49,088 bases of DNA from Lachnobacterium bovis (GTDB lineage Bacteria > Bacillota > Clostridia > Lachnospirales > Lachnospiraceae): the NCBI RefSeq assembly GCF_900111325.1, contig NZ_FOGW01000019.1, forward strand, positions 1 through 49,088, read 5' to 3'. Numbering within the stretch: position 1 is the first letter of the stretch; the number at the start of each line of letters is the position of its first letter. Position numbers and translations under genes: made by a program. Positions 1-7,604 of this stretch are shown here, piece by piece. Under the pieces are notes generated by a model, which had not been told where the DNA came from, did not search any database, and was given only the letters and a program-made list of their open reading frames with translations.

Positions 1-40
1 ATCATAAAAATAAATCTCCTTTGAAATGTATTAATGCTGT

Positions 41-240
41 TTTAGAACCACAGGGTGCTCTTTGCGATTGTAACCTCGTTCTAAATAAACCGTCATGCGG
101 TATCTAACTGATTAACAAATGAACAAAGAGACTGTGGTTGGAGCCTTTCTTAAACCATCAAGTGGTAGGAAATAATAACCAATCCACAGCATCCTAAACA
201 TCATAGTCGAACCTATAGAAAAGGTAAAGAAAAGACTATG
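41..240 (+). ncRNA. Candidate structured RNA of unknown class upstream of ilvA
   Basis: No convincing gene lies in positions 1-311, but several long complementary segments do. Positions 41-48 pair perfectly with 78-85. ACCG at 89-92 pairs with CGGT at 98-101. CTGTGGTTGG at 132-141 pairs with 179-189 with one bulge, enclosing an inner ACCA/TGGT hairpin. CATAGTC at 203-209 pairs with GACTATG at 234-240. A competing long helix joins 47-53 plus 58-64 to 124-130 plus 132-138, so two mutually exclusive folds are possible. No T-box signature is present. It may be an ilvA leader, an independent RNA, or the right end and guide-RNA scaffold of a lost IS200/IS605 element. One frame stays open from the left edge to the stop codon at 105-107, which could be the tail of an upstream gene. 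The class is not recognised. Confidence 0.42.
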
Positions 241-311
241 ACTGAATAGTTATAAAGACCTTGGAGAGGGTCTCTAAAAACTACTACTATATAATACGAG
301 GAATATGTATT

Positions 312-1523
312 ATGTTAACATTAGACAAATTTGAAGAAGCAAGTGAAAAAGTCAAGGAAGTTACACTAGAAACTAAATTAGTTTATAGTGATTATTTAAG
401 CCAGCAAACTGGAAATAAAGTATATTTAAAACCAGAAAATATGCAATTTACAGGAGCTTATAAAGTTCGTGGAGCGTATTACAAAATAAGTACATTATCA
501 GAGGAAGAGAGAAAAAAAGGTTTAATAACAGCATCAGCAGGTAACCATGCACAAGGTGTTGCATATGCCGCTAAATGTTACGGAGCTAAGGCAGTAATTG
601 TTATGCCAACAACAACTCCGCTCATTAAAGTAAATAGAACAAAGAGTTACGGTGCAGAAGTTGTTTTATATGGTAATGTTTACGATGAAGCATGTGCGTA
701 CGCTCTAGAGTTGGCAAAAAAAGAAGGATATACTTTCATTCATCCATTTGATGATTTGCAGGTAGCAACAGGTCAGGGAAGTATCGCAATGGAAATTTTT
801 AAAGAACTTCCATTAGTAGAATATATTTTAGTACCAATTGGAGGAGGCGGTTTGGCGACAGGAGTTTCAACTTTAGCTAAATTGTTAAATCCTAAAATTA
901 AAGTGATTGGAGTAGAACCAGCAGGTGCTGCTTGTATGCAAGCTTCATTGAAAGAAGGAAAAGTGGTTACCCTTCCAAAAGTAAATACAATTGCAGATGG
1001 TACAGCAGTTAAAACACCAGGAAGTAAAATTTTTCCTTATTTACAAAAAAATATTGATGAAGTAATAACAGTAAATGATGAAGAATTAATAGTTGCTTTC
1101 CTTGATATGGTTGAAAATCATAAAATGATAGTTGAAAATTCAGGCTTATTAACAGTTGCCGCATTAAAACACTTAAAGGTAAAAAATAAAAGAGTTGTAT
1201 CTATATTAAGTGGTGGTAACATGGATGTAATCACAATGTCATCAGTTGTTCAACATGGCTTGATTTTTAGAGATAGAATCTTTAGCTTATCAGTTTTATT
1301 GCCAGATAAACCAGGTGAACTTTCTAAAGTTGCAGATGTAATTGCAAAAACAAAAGGAAATGTTATTAAACTTGAACACAATCAATTTGTTACAACTAAT
1401 AGAAGTGCAGCAGTAGAATTACAAATAACACTTGAAAGTTTTGGAACAGAGCATAAACAAGAAATTTTAAAATCGTTAAAAGAAAATGGTTATGATCCAA
1501 AATTAATTCAGACAAATTTATAG
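312..1523 (+). CDS. ilvA: Threonine ammonia-lyase (threonine dehydratase)
   Basis: PLP enzyme that deaminates threonine to 2-oxobutanoate, the first step toward isoleucine (or threonine catabolism). The protein is 403 aa. The PLP lysine is K51 in the motif GAYKVRGA, followed by SAGNHAQG near residues 75-82 and the phosphate-binding GGGGLATG loop. The last 80 or so residues (from about FSLSVLLPDKPGEL) form a single ACT-like regulatory domain, as in the roughly 400-aa clostridial enzymes. The start is set at ATG 312: GAGG lies at 298-301 with a 10-nt gap, and the family normally begins shortly before the VKEVTLETKLVYS region. An upstream in-frame TTG at 261 would add 17 unlikely residues. A TATAAT at 290-295 is too close to the start to be a convincing promoter. 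The catabolic and biosynthetic forms cannot be told apart here. Confidence 0.93.
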   Translation: MLTLDKFEEASEKVKEVTLETKLVYSDYLSQQTGNKVYLKPENMQFTGAYKVRGAYYKISTLSEEERKKGLITASAGNHAQGVAYAAKCYGAKAVIVMPTTTPLIKVNRTKSYGAEVVLYGNVYDEACAYALELAKKEGYTFIHPFDDLQVATGQGSIAMEIFKELPLVEYILVPIGGGGLATGVSTLAKLLNPKIKVIGVEPAGAACMQASLKEGKVVTLPKVNTIADGTAVKTPGSKIFPYLQKNIDEVITVNDEELIVAFLDMVENHKMIVENSGLLTVAALKHLKVKNKRVVSILSGGNMDVITMSSVVQHGLIFRDRIFSLSVLLPDKPGELSKVADVIAKTKGNVIKLEHNQFVTTNRSAAVELQITLESFGTEHKQEILKSLKENGYDPKLIQTNL

Positions 1524-1670
1524 GATAAAGTGACCAATGTAAGTTTCATTTTTCACATAAACGACACAAAATAAACATATAAAAATGATATTATTCACAT
1601 TTTTTTTCCATAAAGATATTTTAAAATGTATTTATAATAATATGTGAGTATAAAGGAGATGACGTTATAA

Positions 1671-2744
1671 ATGAACGAATCAAATGAAAAAATCATTAAT
1701 GATACTAGCAAAAAGAAAGGTGACGGCAAATTTTTAAGAGGTGTTTTGATAACATTGACATGTGGTGCTATTGCAGGAGGAACGTTTGCAGGTTCATTTT
1801 ATTTGTATAATACAAAGTTAAAAACTTTTATAGAACAGCAAGAAGATTCAGGATTACAAACGGCCACATCGACTTCAAGTAAGAAGACTCTTATAAAAAA
1901 TAATGATGTGTCTGGAGTTGTAAAAAATACAATGCCTTCTATAGTTGCTATTACTAATACTTCTGAAAAAAAGGTTTCTTCTTTTTTCTCAAGTGAAGAT
2001 AGATATCAGACACAAAAAAGTGTTGGAAGTGGAATTATCGTAAAAGAAGATGGTGATAAATTATATATTGTAACAAACAATCATGTTATAGATGGTTCTA
2101 CTAAATTGACAGTCAAATTTTGTGATAATGAAACAGCAGAGGCTAGTATTCGAGGAAATGTTGCAAAGAACGATTTGGCAGTTATAACTGTTAAATTATC
2201 TTCACTTCCTAAACGTACTAAAAATAAAATAAAAGTAGCAACATTTGGAAAATCAAGTGAAATAAAAGTTGGTGAGTCTGCTATTGCCATCGGAAATGCA
2301 CTAGGTTATGGCCAGTCAGTAACTACAGGAATTATAAGTGCAGTGGATAGAGAAGTGACAACATCGGATACAAATAACACACAAAAATACACTAATAAAT
2401 TAATTCAAACAGATGCAGCAATTAATCCAGGTAATAGTGGTGGAGCATTACTTAATGCAAAAGGGGAATTAATTGGAATCAATTCAGCAAAATATTCGTC
2501 ATCAGCAGTAGAGGGAATGGGATTTGCAATTCCTATAGATACAGCTGCAACGTTGATAAATGATATGATTAAAAACGGAACTAGAGACAACAGCTACAAG
2601 GACAGCGAACCATCTTACAAGAGACGTTATAGAAGTTACGATGATGATAACGGCTATGGAAATCCTGGCGATGATGACTCTGATGATGAGTTTGATGGTA
2701 GCGATGATGGAAATGATTACGATGGTAGCGAATATGGATATTGA
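1671..2744 (+). CDS. HtrA/DegP-like membrane-anchored serine protease lacking a PDZ domain
   Basis: Trypsin-like (S1C) protease for envelope protein quality control. The protein is 357 aa: basic cytoplasmic N-terminus, one transmembrane helix at about 24-46, then an extracellular protease domain at about 78-300. The catalytic triad is visible as His138 (TNNHVIDG), Asp168 (KNDLAVI) and Ser256 (NPGNSGGAL). HtrA proteins normally continue with one or two PDZ domains. Here the chain ends in a tail of about 55 residues rich in Asp, Gly, Ser and Tyr after IPIDTAATLINDMI, with no room for a PDZ fold. The ribosome binding site is AAAGGAG at 1652-1658. It stands alone between ilvA and the ylxM promoter. 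The protease assignment is firm; substrate and trimer behaviour are unknown. Confidence 0.92.
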   Translation: MNESNEKIINDTSKKKGDGKFLRGVLITLTCGAIAGGTFAGSFYLYNTKLKTFIEQQEDSGLQTATSTSSKKTLIKNNDVSGVVKNTMPSIVAITNTSEKKVSSFFSSEDRYQTQKSVGSGIIVKEDGDKLYIVTNNHVIDGSTKLTVKFCDNETAEASIRGNVAKNDLAVITVKLSSLPKRTKNKIKVATFGKSSEIKVGESAIAIGNALGYGQSVTTGIISAVDREVTTSDTNNTQKYTNKLIQTDAAINPGNSGGALLNAKGELIGINSAKYSSSAVEGMGFAIPIDTAATLINDMIKNGTRDNSYKDSEPSYKRRYRSYDDDNGYGNPGDDDSDDEFDGSDDGNDYDGSEYGY

Positions 2745-2818
2745 TTTTTTTAATTATCAAATTGTAGAGTAAATGCCTATAGGAAAAGATGGAAAATTTG
2801 TTCTATCAAGAAAAAATA

Positions 2819-2847
2819 CTTGACATCATTTTTGGATTATGGTAATC
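2819..2847 (+). promoter_or_regulatory. Promoter for the ylxM-ffh operon
   Basis: TTGACA at 2819-2824, a 17-nt spacer, then TAATCT at 2842-2847 preceded by TGG, which makes an extended -10. The predicted transcription start is around 2854, just before the AAGGTG ribosome binding site of ylxM. This rules out any start of ylxM upstream of 2865. Confidence 0.75.
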
Positions 2848-2864
2848 TATTCAAGGTGACAGAC

Positions 2865-3209
2865 ATGGAAGAAAAAATAGAACAAGCTTTTTTATACGAT
2901 TTTTATGGCGAATTGCTCAATGAGCATCAGCGTCAGATTTATGAAGATTTTGTCTTCAATGATTTATCCTTAGGGGAAATTGCAGAGACAAGGAATATCA
3001 CAAGACAGGGTGTCAGTGATATGATAAAGAGATGTACTAGAAAATTAGAAGGATATGAGGATAAGCTACATTTGATTAAGAAGTTTATGATTATTAAAGA
3101 TGAAGTGGCAGAGATTCATAATTTGACTCGTAAGTTCAAAGATGAGCCACAGACTGATATTATTAATCAAATTGAAGCAATATCAAATCAAATAATAGAG
3201 GAATTGTAA
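2865..3209 (+). CDS. ylxM: YlxM-like SRP-associated DNA-binding-type protein
   Basis: Small helix-turn-helix protein of 114 aa, normally encoded directly before ffh in low-GC Gram-positives. The HTH resembles sigma factor region 4: LSLGEIAETRNITRQGVSDM near residues 35-54. The C-terminal half is helical and charged. In the family it is linked to the signal recognition particle pathway, but its exact role is poorly defined. The start is ATG 2865, with AAGGTG 7 nt upstream; a longer reading from a TTG at 2820 would begin inside the promoter. The stop lies 2 nt before ffh, so the two are translationally linked. Confidence 0.9.
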   Translation: MEEKIEQAFLYDFYGELLNEHQRQIYEDFVFNDLSLGEIAETRNITRQGVSDMIKRCTRKLEGYEDKLHLIKKFMIIKDEVAEIHNLTRKFKDEPQTDIINQIEAISNQIIEEL

Positions 3210-3211
3210 AT

Positions 3212-4570
3212 ATGGCATTTGATAGTTTATCAGAAAAATTACAAAATGTATTTAAAAATTTAAGAAGCAAAGGCCGTTTAACTGAGGATGATGTTAAGGC
3301 AGCTCTTAGAGAAGTTAAGATGGCATTACTTGAAGCTGATGTAAACTTCCGTGTAGTAAAACAGTTTACTAAGAGTGTTCAAGAAAGAGCAATTGGACAA
3401 GACGTTATGAATGGTTTAAATCCAGGACAAATGGTTATCAAAATCGTAAATGAAGAGATGACTAAACTTATGGGTTCTGATACTACAGAGATTGATTTTA
3501 AACCAGGTAACGAGTTGACTATTATTATGATGGTTGGTTTACAGGGTGCTGGTAAGACAACAACTACTGCAAAGATAGCAGGAAAGTTAAAGAGCAAAGG
3601 CAAGAAAGTTTTATTAGCAGCTTGTGATGTATATAGACCTGCAGCTATTGAACAATTAAAAATCAATGGTGAGAAACAAGGCGTAGAAGTATTTGCAATG
3701 GGTAATAAAAATAAACCAGCAGATATCGCCAAAGCAGCAGTTAACCATGCTATTTCTAATGGCAATAATGTTTTGATTATTGATACGGCTGGTCGTCTTC
3801 ATATTGATGAAGAAATGATGGGTGAGTTAGTAGAAATTAAGAATTCTGTTGATGTACATAAGACATTACTTGTTGTTGATGCAATGACAGGTCAGGATGC
3901 GGTTAATGTAGCTGGTACATTTGATGAGAAGGTTGGAGTAGACGGCGTTATTTTAACTAAGTTAGATGGTGACACTAGAGGTGGTGCTGCACTTTCAATT
4001 AGAGCCGTTACTGGTAAGCCAATTCTTTTTGTCGGTATGGGTGAGAAACTTTCAGATTTAGAGCAGTTTTACCCAGATAGAATGACATCACGTATTTTGG
4101 GTATGGGTGATGTTTTAACAATGATTGAGAAGGCTCAAGAGACAATTGATGAGAATAAAGCTAAAGAGCTTGAACGCAAGATGAAACAAAATGAATTTGA
4201 TTTTGAGATGTATCTTGAATCAATGAGCCAGATGAAGAAAATGGGTGGATTATCAAGTATCATTGGTATGCTTCCAGGATTAGGAATGGGAGCTAAGATG
4301 CCTGAATTTGATTCTGATGCAGCAGAGAAAAATATGGCAAGAATAGAAGCTATTATTTATTCTATGACACCAGAAGAAAGAAGAAATCCCAAAATTATGA
4401 ACCCAAGTAGAAAGAACCGTATTGCAAAAGGTGCTGGAGTAAATATTTCTGAGGTTAATAAATTGATCAAACAATTAGAACAGATGAAGAAGATGATGAA
4501 ACAGATGCCAGGCATGTTTGGCGGAGGTAAACGTGGTAAAAAAGGATTGTTCAAAGGACTTCCTTTTTAA
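3212..4570 (+). CDS. ffh: Signal recognition particle GTPase Ffh (SRP54)
   Basis: Binds signal sequences on ribosomes and delivers them to FtsY and the Sec channel, together with SRP RNA. The protein is 452 aa with the usual order: helical N domain (1 to about 90), G domain (about 100-300) and methionine-rich M domain (about 320-452). P-loop GLQGAGKTT at 109-117, DTAGR at 191-195, TKLDGD from 249. The M domain carries several methionine clusters, including MKKMMKQMPGMFGGG, and a basic tail for RNA contact. Second gene of the ylxM operon. No oddities. Confidence 0.98.
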   Translation: MAFDSLSEKLQNVFKNLRSKGRLTEDDVKAALREVKMALLEADVNFRVVKQFTKSVQERAIGQDVMNGLNPGQMVIKIVNEEMTKLMGSDTTEIDFKPGNELTIIMMVGLQGAGKTTTTAKIAGKLKSKGKKVLLAACDVYRPAAIEQLKINGEKQGVEVFAMGNKNKPADIAKAAVNHAISNGNNVLIIDTAGRLHIDEEMMGELVEIKNSVDVHKTLLVVDAMTGQDAVNVAGTFDEKVGVDGVILTKLDGDTRGGAALSIRAVTGKPILFVGMGEKLSDLEQFYPDRMTSRILGMGDVLTMIEKAQETIDENKAKELERKMKQNEFDFEMYLESMSQMKKMGGLSSIIGMLPGLGMGAKMPEFDSDAAEKNMARIEAIIYSMTPEERRNPKIMNPSRKNRIAKGAGVNISEVNKLIKQLEQMKKMMKQMPGMFGGGKRGKKGLFKGLPF

Positions 4571-4612
4571 CATAAATGCATTATGCATAAAGCAATATTA
4601 GGAGGTGAAACA

Positions 4613-4858
4613 ATGGCAGTTAAAATCAGATTAAGAAGAATGGGACACAAAAAAGCTCCTTTCTATAGAATCATCGTTGCAGATTCAAGATCTCCAAGAG
4701 ATGGTAGATTCATCGAAGAGATTGGTACATATGATCCAACAAAGGATCCATCAGAATATCATGTAAACGAAGAGTTAGCAAAAAAATGGTTAGCTAATGG
4801 TGCTCAACCAACAGAAACAGTTGCTAGACTTTTCAAAAACGCTGGTATCGAAAAATAG
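4613..4858 (+). CDS. rpsP: 30S ribosomal protein S16
   Basis: 81-aa S16 with the conserved opening MAVKIRLRRMGHKKAPFYR and the core motif DSRSPRDGRFIEEIG. It helps assemble the 5' domain of 16S rRNA. The start is ATG 4613 because an AGGAGGTG site sits 5 nt before it and S16 always begins at this MAVKIRL; an in-frame ATG at 4583 has no ribosome binding site. It heads the usual rpsP-khpA-rimM-trmD-rplS run and lies 42 nt after ffh, so it may be co-transcribed with it. Confidence 0.98.
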   Translation: MAVKIRLRRMGHKKAPFYRIIVADSRSPRDGRFIEEIGTYDPTKDPSEYHVNEELAKKWLANGAQPTETVARLFKNAGIEK

Positions 4859-4877
4859 GATTTGAGAGGTGGACGTA

Positions 4878-5108
4878 ATGAAAGAATTAGTTGAAGTAAT
4901 TGCAAAATCGCTAGTCGATTATCCGGAGAAAGTTGTTGTAACTGAATCTGAAAATGAGAAAGCAATTGTTTTGGAATTACGTGTTTCACAGTCTGACATG
5001 GGCAAAGTGATTGGCAAACAAGGTCGTATTGCTAAAGCGTTACGTACAGTTGTTAAAGCCGCTGCCTCAAAAGAAGACAAAAAGGTAATTGTTGAAATTA
5101 TGCAGTAA
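4878..5108 (+). CDS. khpA: KH-domain RNA-binding protein KhpA (YlqC family)
   Basis: 76-aa single KH domain with the GXXG loop VIGKQGRIAKALR near residues 40-52. In Firmicutes, KhpA pairs with KhpB (Jag) to bind RNAs and influence cell division and elongation. The length equals the family norm. The start is ATG 4878 (MKELVEVIAK), spaced correctly from GAGAGGTGG at 4864-4872; a GTG at 4869 lies inside that ribosome binding site and is rejected. It sits 19 nt after rpsP and is followed by a hairpin terminator before rimM. Confidence 0.93.
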   Translation: MKELVEVIAKSLVDYPEKVVVTESENEKAIVLELRVSQSDMGKVIGKQGRIAKALRTVVKAAASKEDKKVIVEIMQ

Positions 5109-5116
5109 TCCTACGG

Positions 5117-5142
5117 CCGTCTCGTAAGAGACGGTCTTTTTC
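5117..5142 (+). terminator. Intrinsic terminator or attenuator between khpA and rimM
   Basis: CCGTCTC (5117-5123), GTAA loop, GAGACGG (5128-5134), then TCTTTTTC. A perfect 7-bp GC-rich stem with a T-tract. Because rimM-trmD have no clear promoter of their own after it, it probably terminates only part of the transcripts. Confidence 0.85.
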
Positions 5143-5182
5143 GTATATATATTTAAAGAAAAATTCGACAAGGAGAATATTA

Positions 5183-5689
5183 ATGAGAGATAAATTGCAG
5201 GTAGGTGTAATTACAAGTACTCATGGAATTCGTGGAGAAGTAAAAGTTTTTCCGACTACTGACGATGCACACAGATTTTTAGATTTAAAGAAAGTTTATT
5301 TAGACACAGGAAGAGAAGAACTAGAACTTGAAGTTGAAAGAGTTAAATTTTTCAAAAATTTAGTAATTCTTAAATTTAAAAATTATGATAATATTAATGA
5401 TATTGAAAAATACAAAAAATGTCCTCTTTTAGTTGCAAGAGAGGATGCAGTTGAATTAGAAGAAAATGAATACTTCATTGCTGATTTAATAGGACTTGAA
5501 GCAGTTTCTGACGAAGGCGAAGATTTAGGAAAAATTGCAGATGTATTACAAACAGGTGCAAATGATGTTTATGTTATAAAGAAAAAAGGAACAGATGATA
5601 TTTTAGTTCCAGCTATTGAACAATGCGTAAAAGAGATAAATCTTGAAGAAAATAGAATTACAATTCATCTTTTACCAGGCCTTAGATAG
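5183..5689 (+). CDS. rimM: Ribosome maturation factor RimM
   Basis: 168-aa 16S rRNA processing factor that binds S19 and helps mature the 30S head. The N-terminal RimM domain starts LQVGVITSTHGIRGEVKV. A PRC-barrel occupies roughly residues 95-168 (EYFIADLIGLEAVSDEGEDLG, then NDVYVIK and ILVPAI). The ribosome binding site is AAGGAG at 5170-5175. It sits between khpA and trmD in the conserved order, and its stop lies 17 nt before trmD. Confidence 0.96.
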   Translation: MRDKLQVGVITSTHGIRGEVKVFPTTDDAHRFLDLKKVYLDTGREELELEVERVKFFKNLVILKFKNYDNINDIEKYKKCPLLVAREDAVELEENEYFIADLIGLEAVSDEGEDLGKIADVLQTGANDVYVIKKKGTDDILVPAIEQCVKEINLEENRITIHLLPGLR

Positions 5690-5706
5690 AACAACAGGAG
5701 GATATG

Positions 5707-7056
5707 ATGAATTTTCATATTTTAACTTTATTTCCTGAGATGGTTTTAGGAGGACTTAATACAAGCATTATTGGAAGAGCTTTAAAAAGTGGATTGATAT
5801 CACTTGAAGCTATAAATATTCGTGATTTTTCCAATAATAAATTTAATAAGGTTGATGACTATACATATGGGGGCGGTGCAGGAATGCTTATGCAGGCAGA
5901 ACCAGTATATGCCGCTTATAAAAATGTAGAAGACAAAATAAAACCTGAGAAAAAAAAGAGAGTTATTTATGTTACACCTCAGGGATACCCTTTTACTCAA
6001 AAAAAAGCAAAAGAATTAGCGCAAAATGATGATTTGATTTTTTTATGTGGTCATTATGAAGGAATAGATGAAAGAGTATTAGAAGAAATTGTAACAGATT
6101 ATGTGTCTATAGGAGATTATGTTTTGACAGGTGGAGAATTGCCAGCAATGGTAATGATTGATGCAATTTCAAGACTTGTGCCAGGAGTGCTTCATAACGA
6201 AATTTCCGCAGAAACAGAATCATTTCATAATAATTTACTAGAGTATCCACAGTATTCAAGACCGGAAGTTTGGAGAGGCAAAAAAGTACCAGAAGTTATT
6301 TTGTCGGGAAATACTAAAGAGATTGAAAAATGGCGTCTAGAACAATCTATTATTAGGACTAAAGAAAGAAGAAGTGATTTGTACGTTAAATATGAAGAAA
6401 GTATTGAATGTATAGATGCACTAAAGAAAAACAAAATAAATTATGCGGATATAATTAATTTATTCGAAACAGGACGTGCAGAAATTATTCATAAAGATGA
6501 TAGTCAAATTTTAGTACAAGATATTGAATCTATGAATTATTTTTATGTGGTATTAGATGAAAAAGCAAAAGCTTGTGATGTTTTAAAATTAGTAGAGCAA
6601 CGTGAAAATCAAAAATCTGATTTTAAAATTGTATGTCACGATAAGAAGGCATCTAAAATAATAGAACAGTATTTTAGAGGAAACGTCAGAAAAGAAGAAT
6701 ATACTCAGTTAGTATATACACAAAAGAATCGTTTGACTATAAAAGGAATGAAACATCCAAAAGTTGATGTAGATAATTCAGTTATATTAAATCAAGAGAA
6801 AATTTTAGCAAAGGCAAATATTTGTACTAATGATTTAACTGTTGTTTCATCAATTTGTGTTGATGAAAATGATGAATTCAACTTATTTGATAGACAAACT
6901 ATATTAACTGCACTTATAAATTATTATCTAGACTTAGGTATTATGCCTATTTTTTGGATGAAAAATGATGATTTAGCATATTATGATGAAGCTATAAATA
7001 AGACATATTTATACGAAGCTCGTGAAAAAGTTAATATATTTTTTATAGACAAATAG
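5707..7056 (+). CDS. trmD: tRNA (guanine37-N1)-methyltransferase TrmD with a GNAT-like C-terminal extension
   Basis: SPOUT-class enzyme that methylates G37 next to the tRNA anticodon and prevents +1 frameshifting. Residues 1 to about 235 are a complete TrmD: LTLFPEM opening, knot motifs GHYEGIDER (115-123) and IGDYVLTGGE (135-144), and the closing WRLEQSIIRTKERRSDL. TrmD is normally about 240 aa; this protein is 449 aa. The extra 205 or so residues follow in frame with no stop and resemble, by eye, a tandem GNAT acetyltransferase-like fold (FETGRAEIIHKDDSQILVQD, then YYLDLGIMPIFWMKNDDLAY). The function of this part is unknown. Two ATGs overlap at 5704 and 5707; the second is chosen because AGGAGG (5696-5701) is 5 nt from it and TrmD begins MNFHILT. 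Confidence 0.95.
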   Translation: MNFHILTLFPEMVLGGLNTSIIGRALKSGLISLEAINIRDFSNNKFNKVDDYTYGGGAGMLMQAEPVYAAYKNVEDKIKPEKKKRVIYVTPQGYPFTQKKAKELAQNDDLIFLCGHYEGIDERVLEEIVTDYVSIGDYVLTGGELPAMVMIDAISRLVPGVLHNEISAETESFHNNLLEYPQYSRPEVWRGKKVPEVILSGNTKEIEKWRLEQSIIRTKERRSDLYVKYEESIECIDALKKNKINYADIINLFETGRAEIIHKDDSQILVQDIESMNYFYVVLDEKAKACDVLKLVEQRENQKSDFKIVCHDKKASKIIEQYFRGNVRKEEYTQLVYTQKNRLTIKGMKHPKVDVDNSVILNQEKILAKANICTNDLTVVSSICVDENDEFNLFDRQTILTALINYYLDLGIMPIFWMKNDDLAYYDEAINKTYLYEAREKVNIFFIDK

Positions 7057-7057
7057 C

Positions 7058-7087
7058 TTGACTTTTGCATAATGATTATGATACTAT
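7058..7087 (+). promoter_or_regulatory. Promoter for rplS
   Basis: TTGACT at 7058-7063, an 18-nt spacer, then TACTAT at 7082-7087 preceded by TGA (extended -10). It begins 1 nt after the trmD stop codon and gives rplS its own transcription start near 7094. Confidence 0.72.
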
Positions 7088-7094
7088 TTTAATG

Positions 7095-7169
7095 TTGTAT
7101 TGTGAATAAGAGATGGTCCTCTGTTGCGATATACGCTTTAAGAACATCAAAATTTTAGGAGGTCACAAA
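7095..7169 (+). promoter_or_regulatory. Candidate L19 (rplS) leader RNA
   Basis: A 75-nt untranslated leader between the predicted start of transcription and rplS. It holds two small hairpins, AGAG/CTCT (7109-7112 with 7119-7122) and GCG/CGC (7126-7128 with 7134-7136), arranged as GAATAAGAGATGGTCCTCTG then TTGCG. This resembles, from memory, the L19 leader family thought to mediate autoregulation by L19 in low-GC Gram-positives. The match is not verified by alignment. Confidence 0.5.
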
Positions 7170-7517
7170 ATGAACGAAATTATTAAGAAAATCGAACAAG
7201 AACAATTAAAAGCTGAAGTTCCAGCATTTAACACAGGTGATACTGTAAGAGTTCACGCTAAAATCAAAGAAGGAAATCGTGAAAGAATTCAGATTTTCGA
7301 AGGAACTGTAATTAAAAAACAGGGTGGAAGCAACCGTGCTACATTTACAGTAAGAAAACTTTCTAACGGTGTTGGAGTAGAAAAAACTTGGCCATTACAC
7401 TCACCAAACGTTGCTAACGTAGAAGTAGTACGTAAAGGTAAAGTAAGACGTGCTAAACTTTACTACTTAAGAGACCGTGTTGGTAAAGCAGCTAAAGTTA
7501 AAGAAATCGTTAAATAA
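7170..7517 (+). CDS. rplS: 50S ribosomal protein L19
   Basis: 115-aa L19, located at the 30S-50S interface. Typical motifs: FNTGDTVRVHAKIKEGNRER, FEGTVIKKQGG, ATFTVRKLSNGVGVEKTWPL and the basic end KVRRAKLYYLRDRVGKAAKV. The start is ATG 7170 with TAGGAGGTC just upstream; a reading from 7113 would translate the leader and is rejected. It has its own promoter and leader and is followed at once by a strong terminator, so it can be a single-gene transcript. Confidence 0.98.
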   Translation: MNEIIKKIEQEQLKAEVPAFNTGDTVRVHAKIKEGNRERIQIFEGTVIKKQGGSNRATFTVRKLSNGVGVEKTWPLHSPNVANVEVVRKGKVRRAKLYYLRDRVGKAAKVKEIVK

Positions 7518-7531
7518 TTTTTGTTTAATGT

Positions 7532-7562
7532 GGCAGATGCTTTTGTGGCATCTGCCTTTTTT
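7532..7562 (+). terminator. Intrinsic terminator after rplS
   Basis: GGCAGATGC (7532-7540) and GCATCTGCC (7548-7556) form a perfect 9-bp stem around a 7-nt loop, followed by six Ts. Confidence 0.93.
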
Positions 7563-7604
7563 CACATTATAATTACAATAAATTAACTTTCATGGAGGTT
7601 ATTT

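Noticed and set aside
256..273. AGACC/GGTCT hairpin before ilvA as a terminator
   Set aside because: The stem is only 5 bp and is followed by CTAAAAACT, not a T-tract.
1..300. T-box or amino-acid riboswitch controlling ilvA
   Set aside because: The invariant AGGGTGGAACCGCG motif and a terminator with T-tract are absent. Only an unclassified structured RNA can be supported.
3379..3765. Long antisense open frame (128 aa) inside ffh
   Set aside because: It lies wholly inside a firmly identified gene, has no ribosome binding site and shows no recognisable motif. Many similar antisense frames occur across the window.
5104..5160. rho-independent hairpin as evidence that rimM starts a separate operon
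   Set aside because: No clear -35/-10 pair lies between the hairpin and rimM, so I keep it as a partial terminator and do not claim a new promoter.
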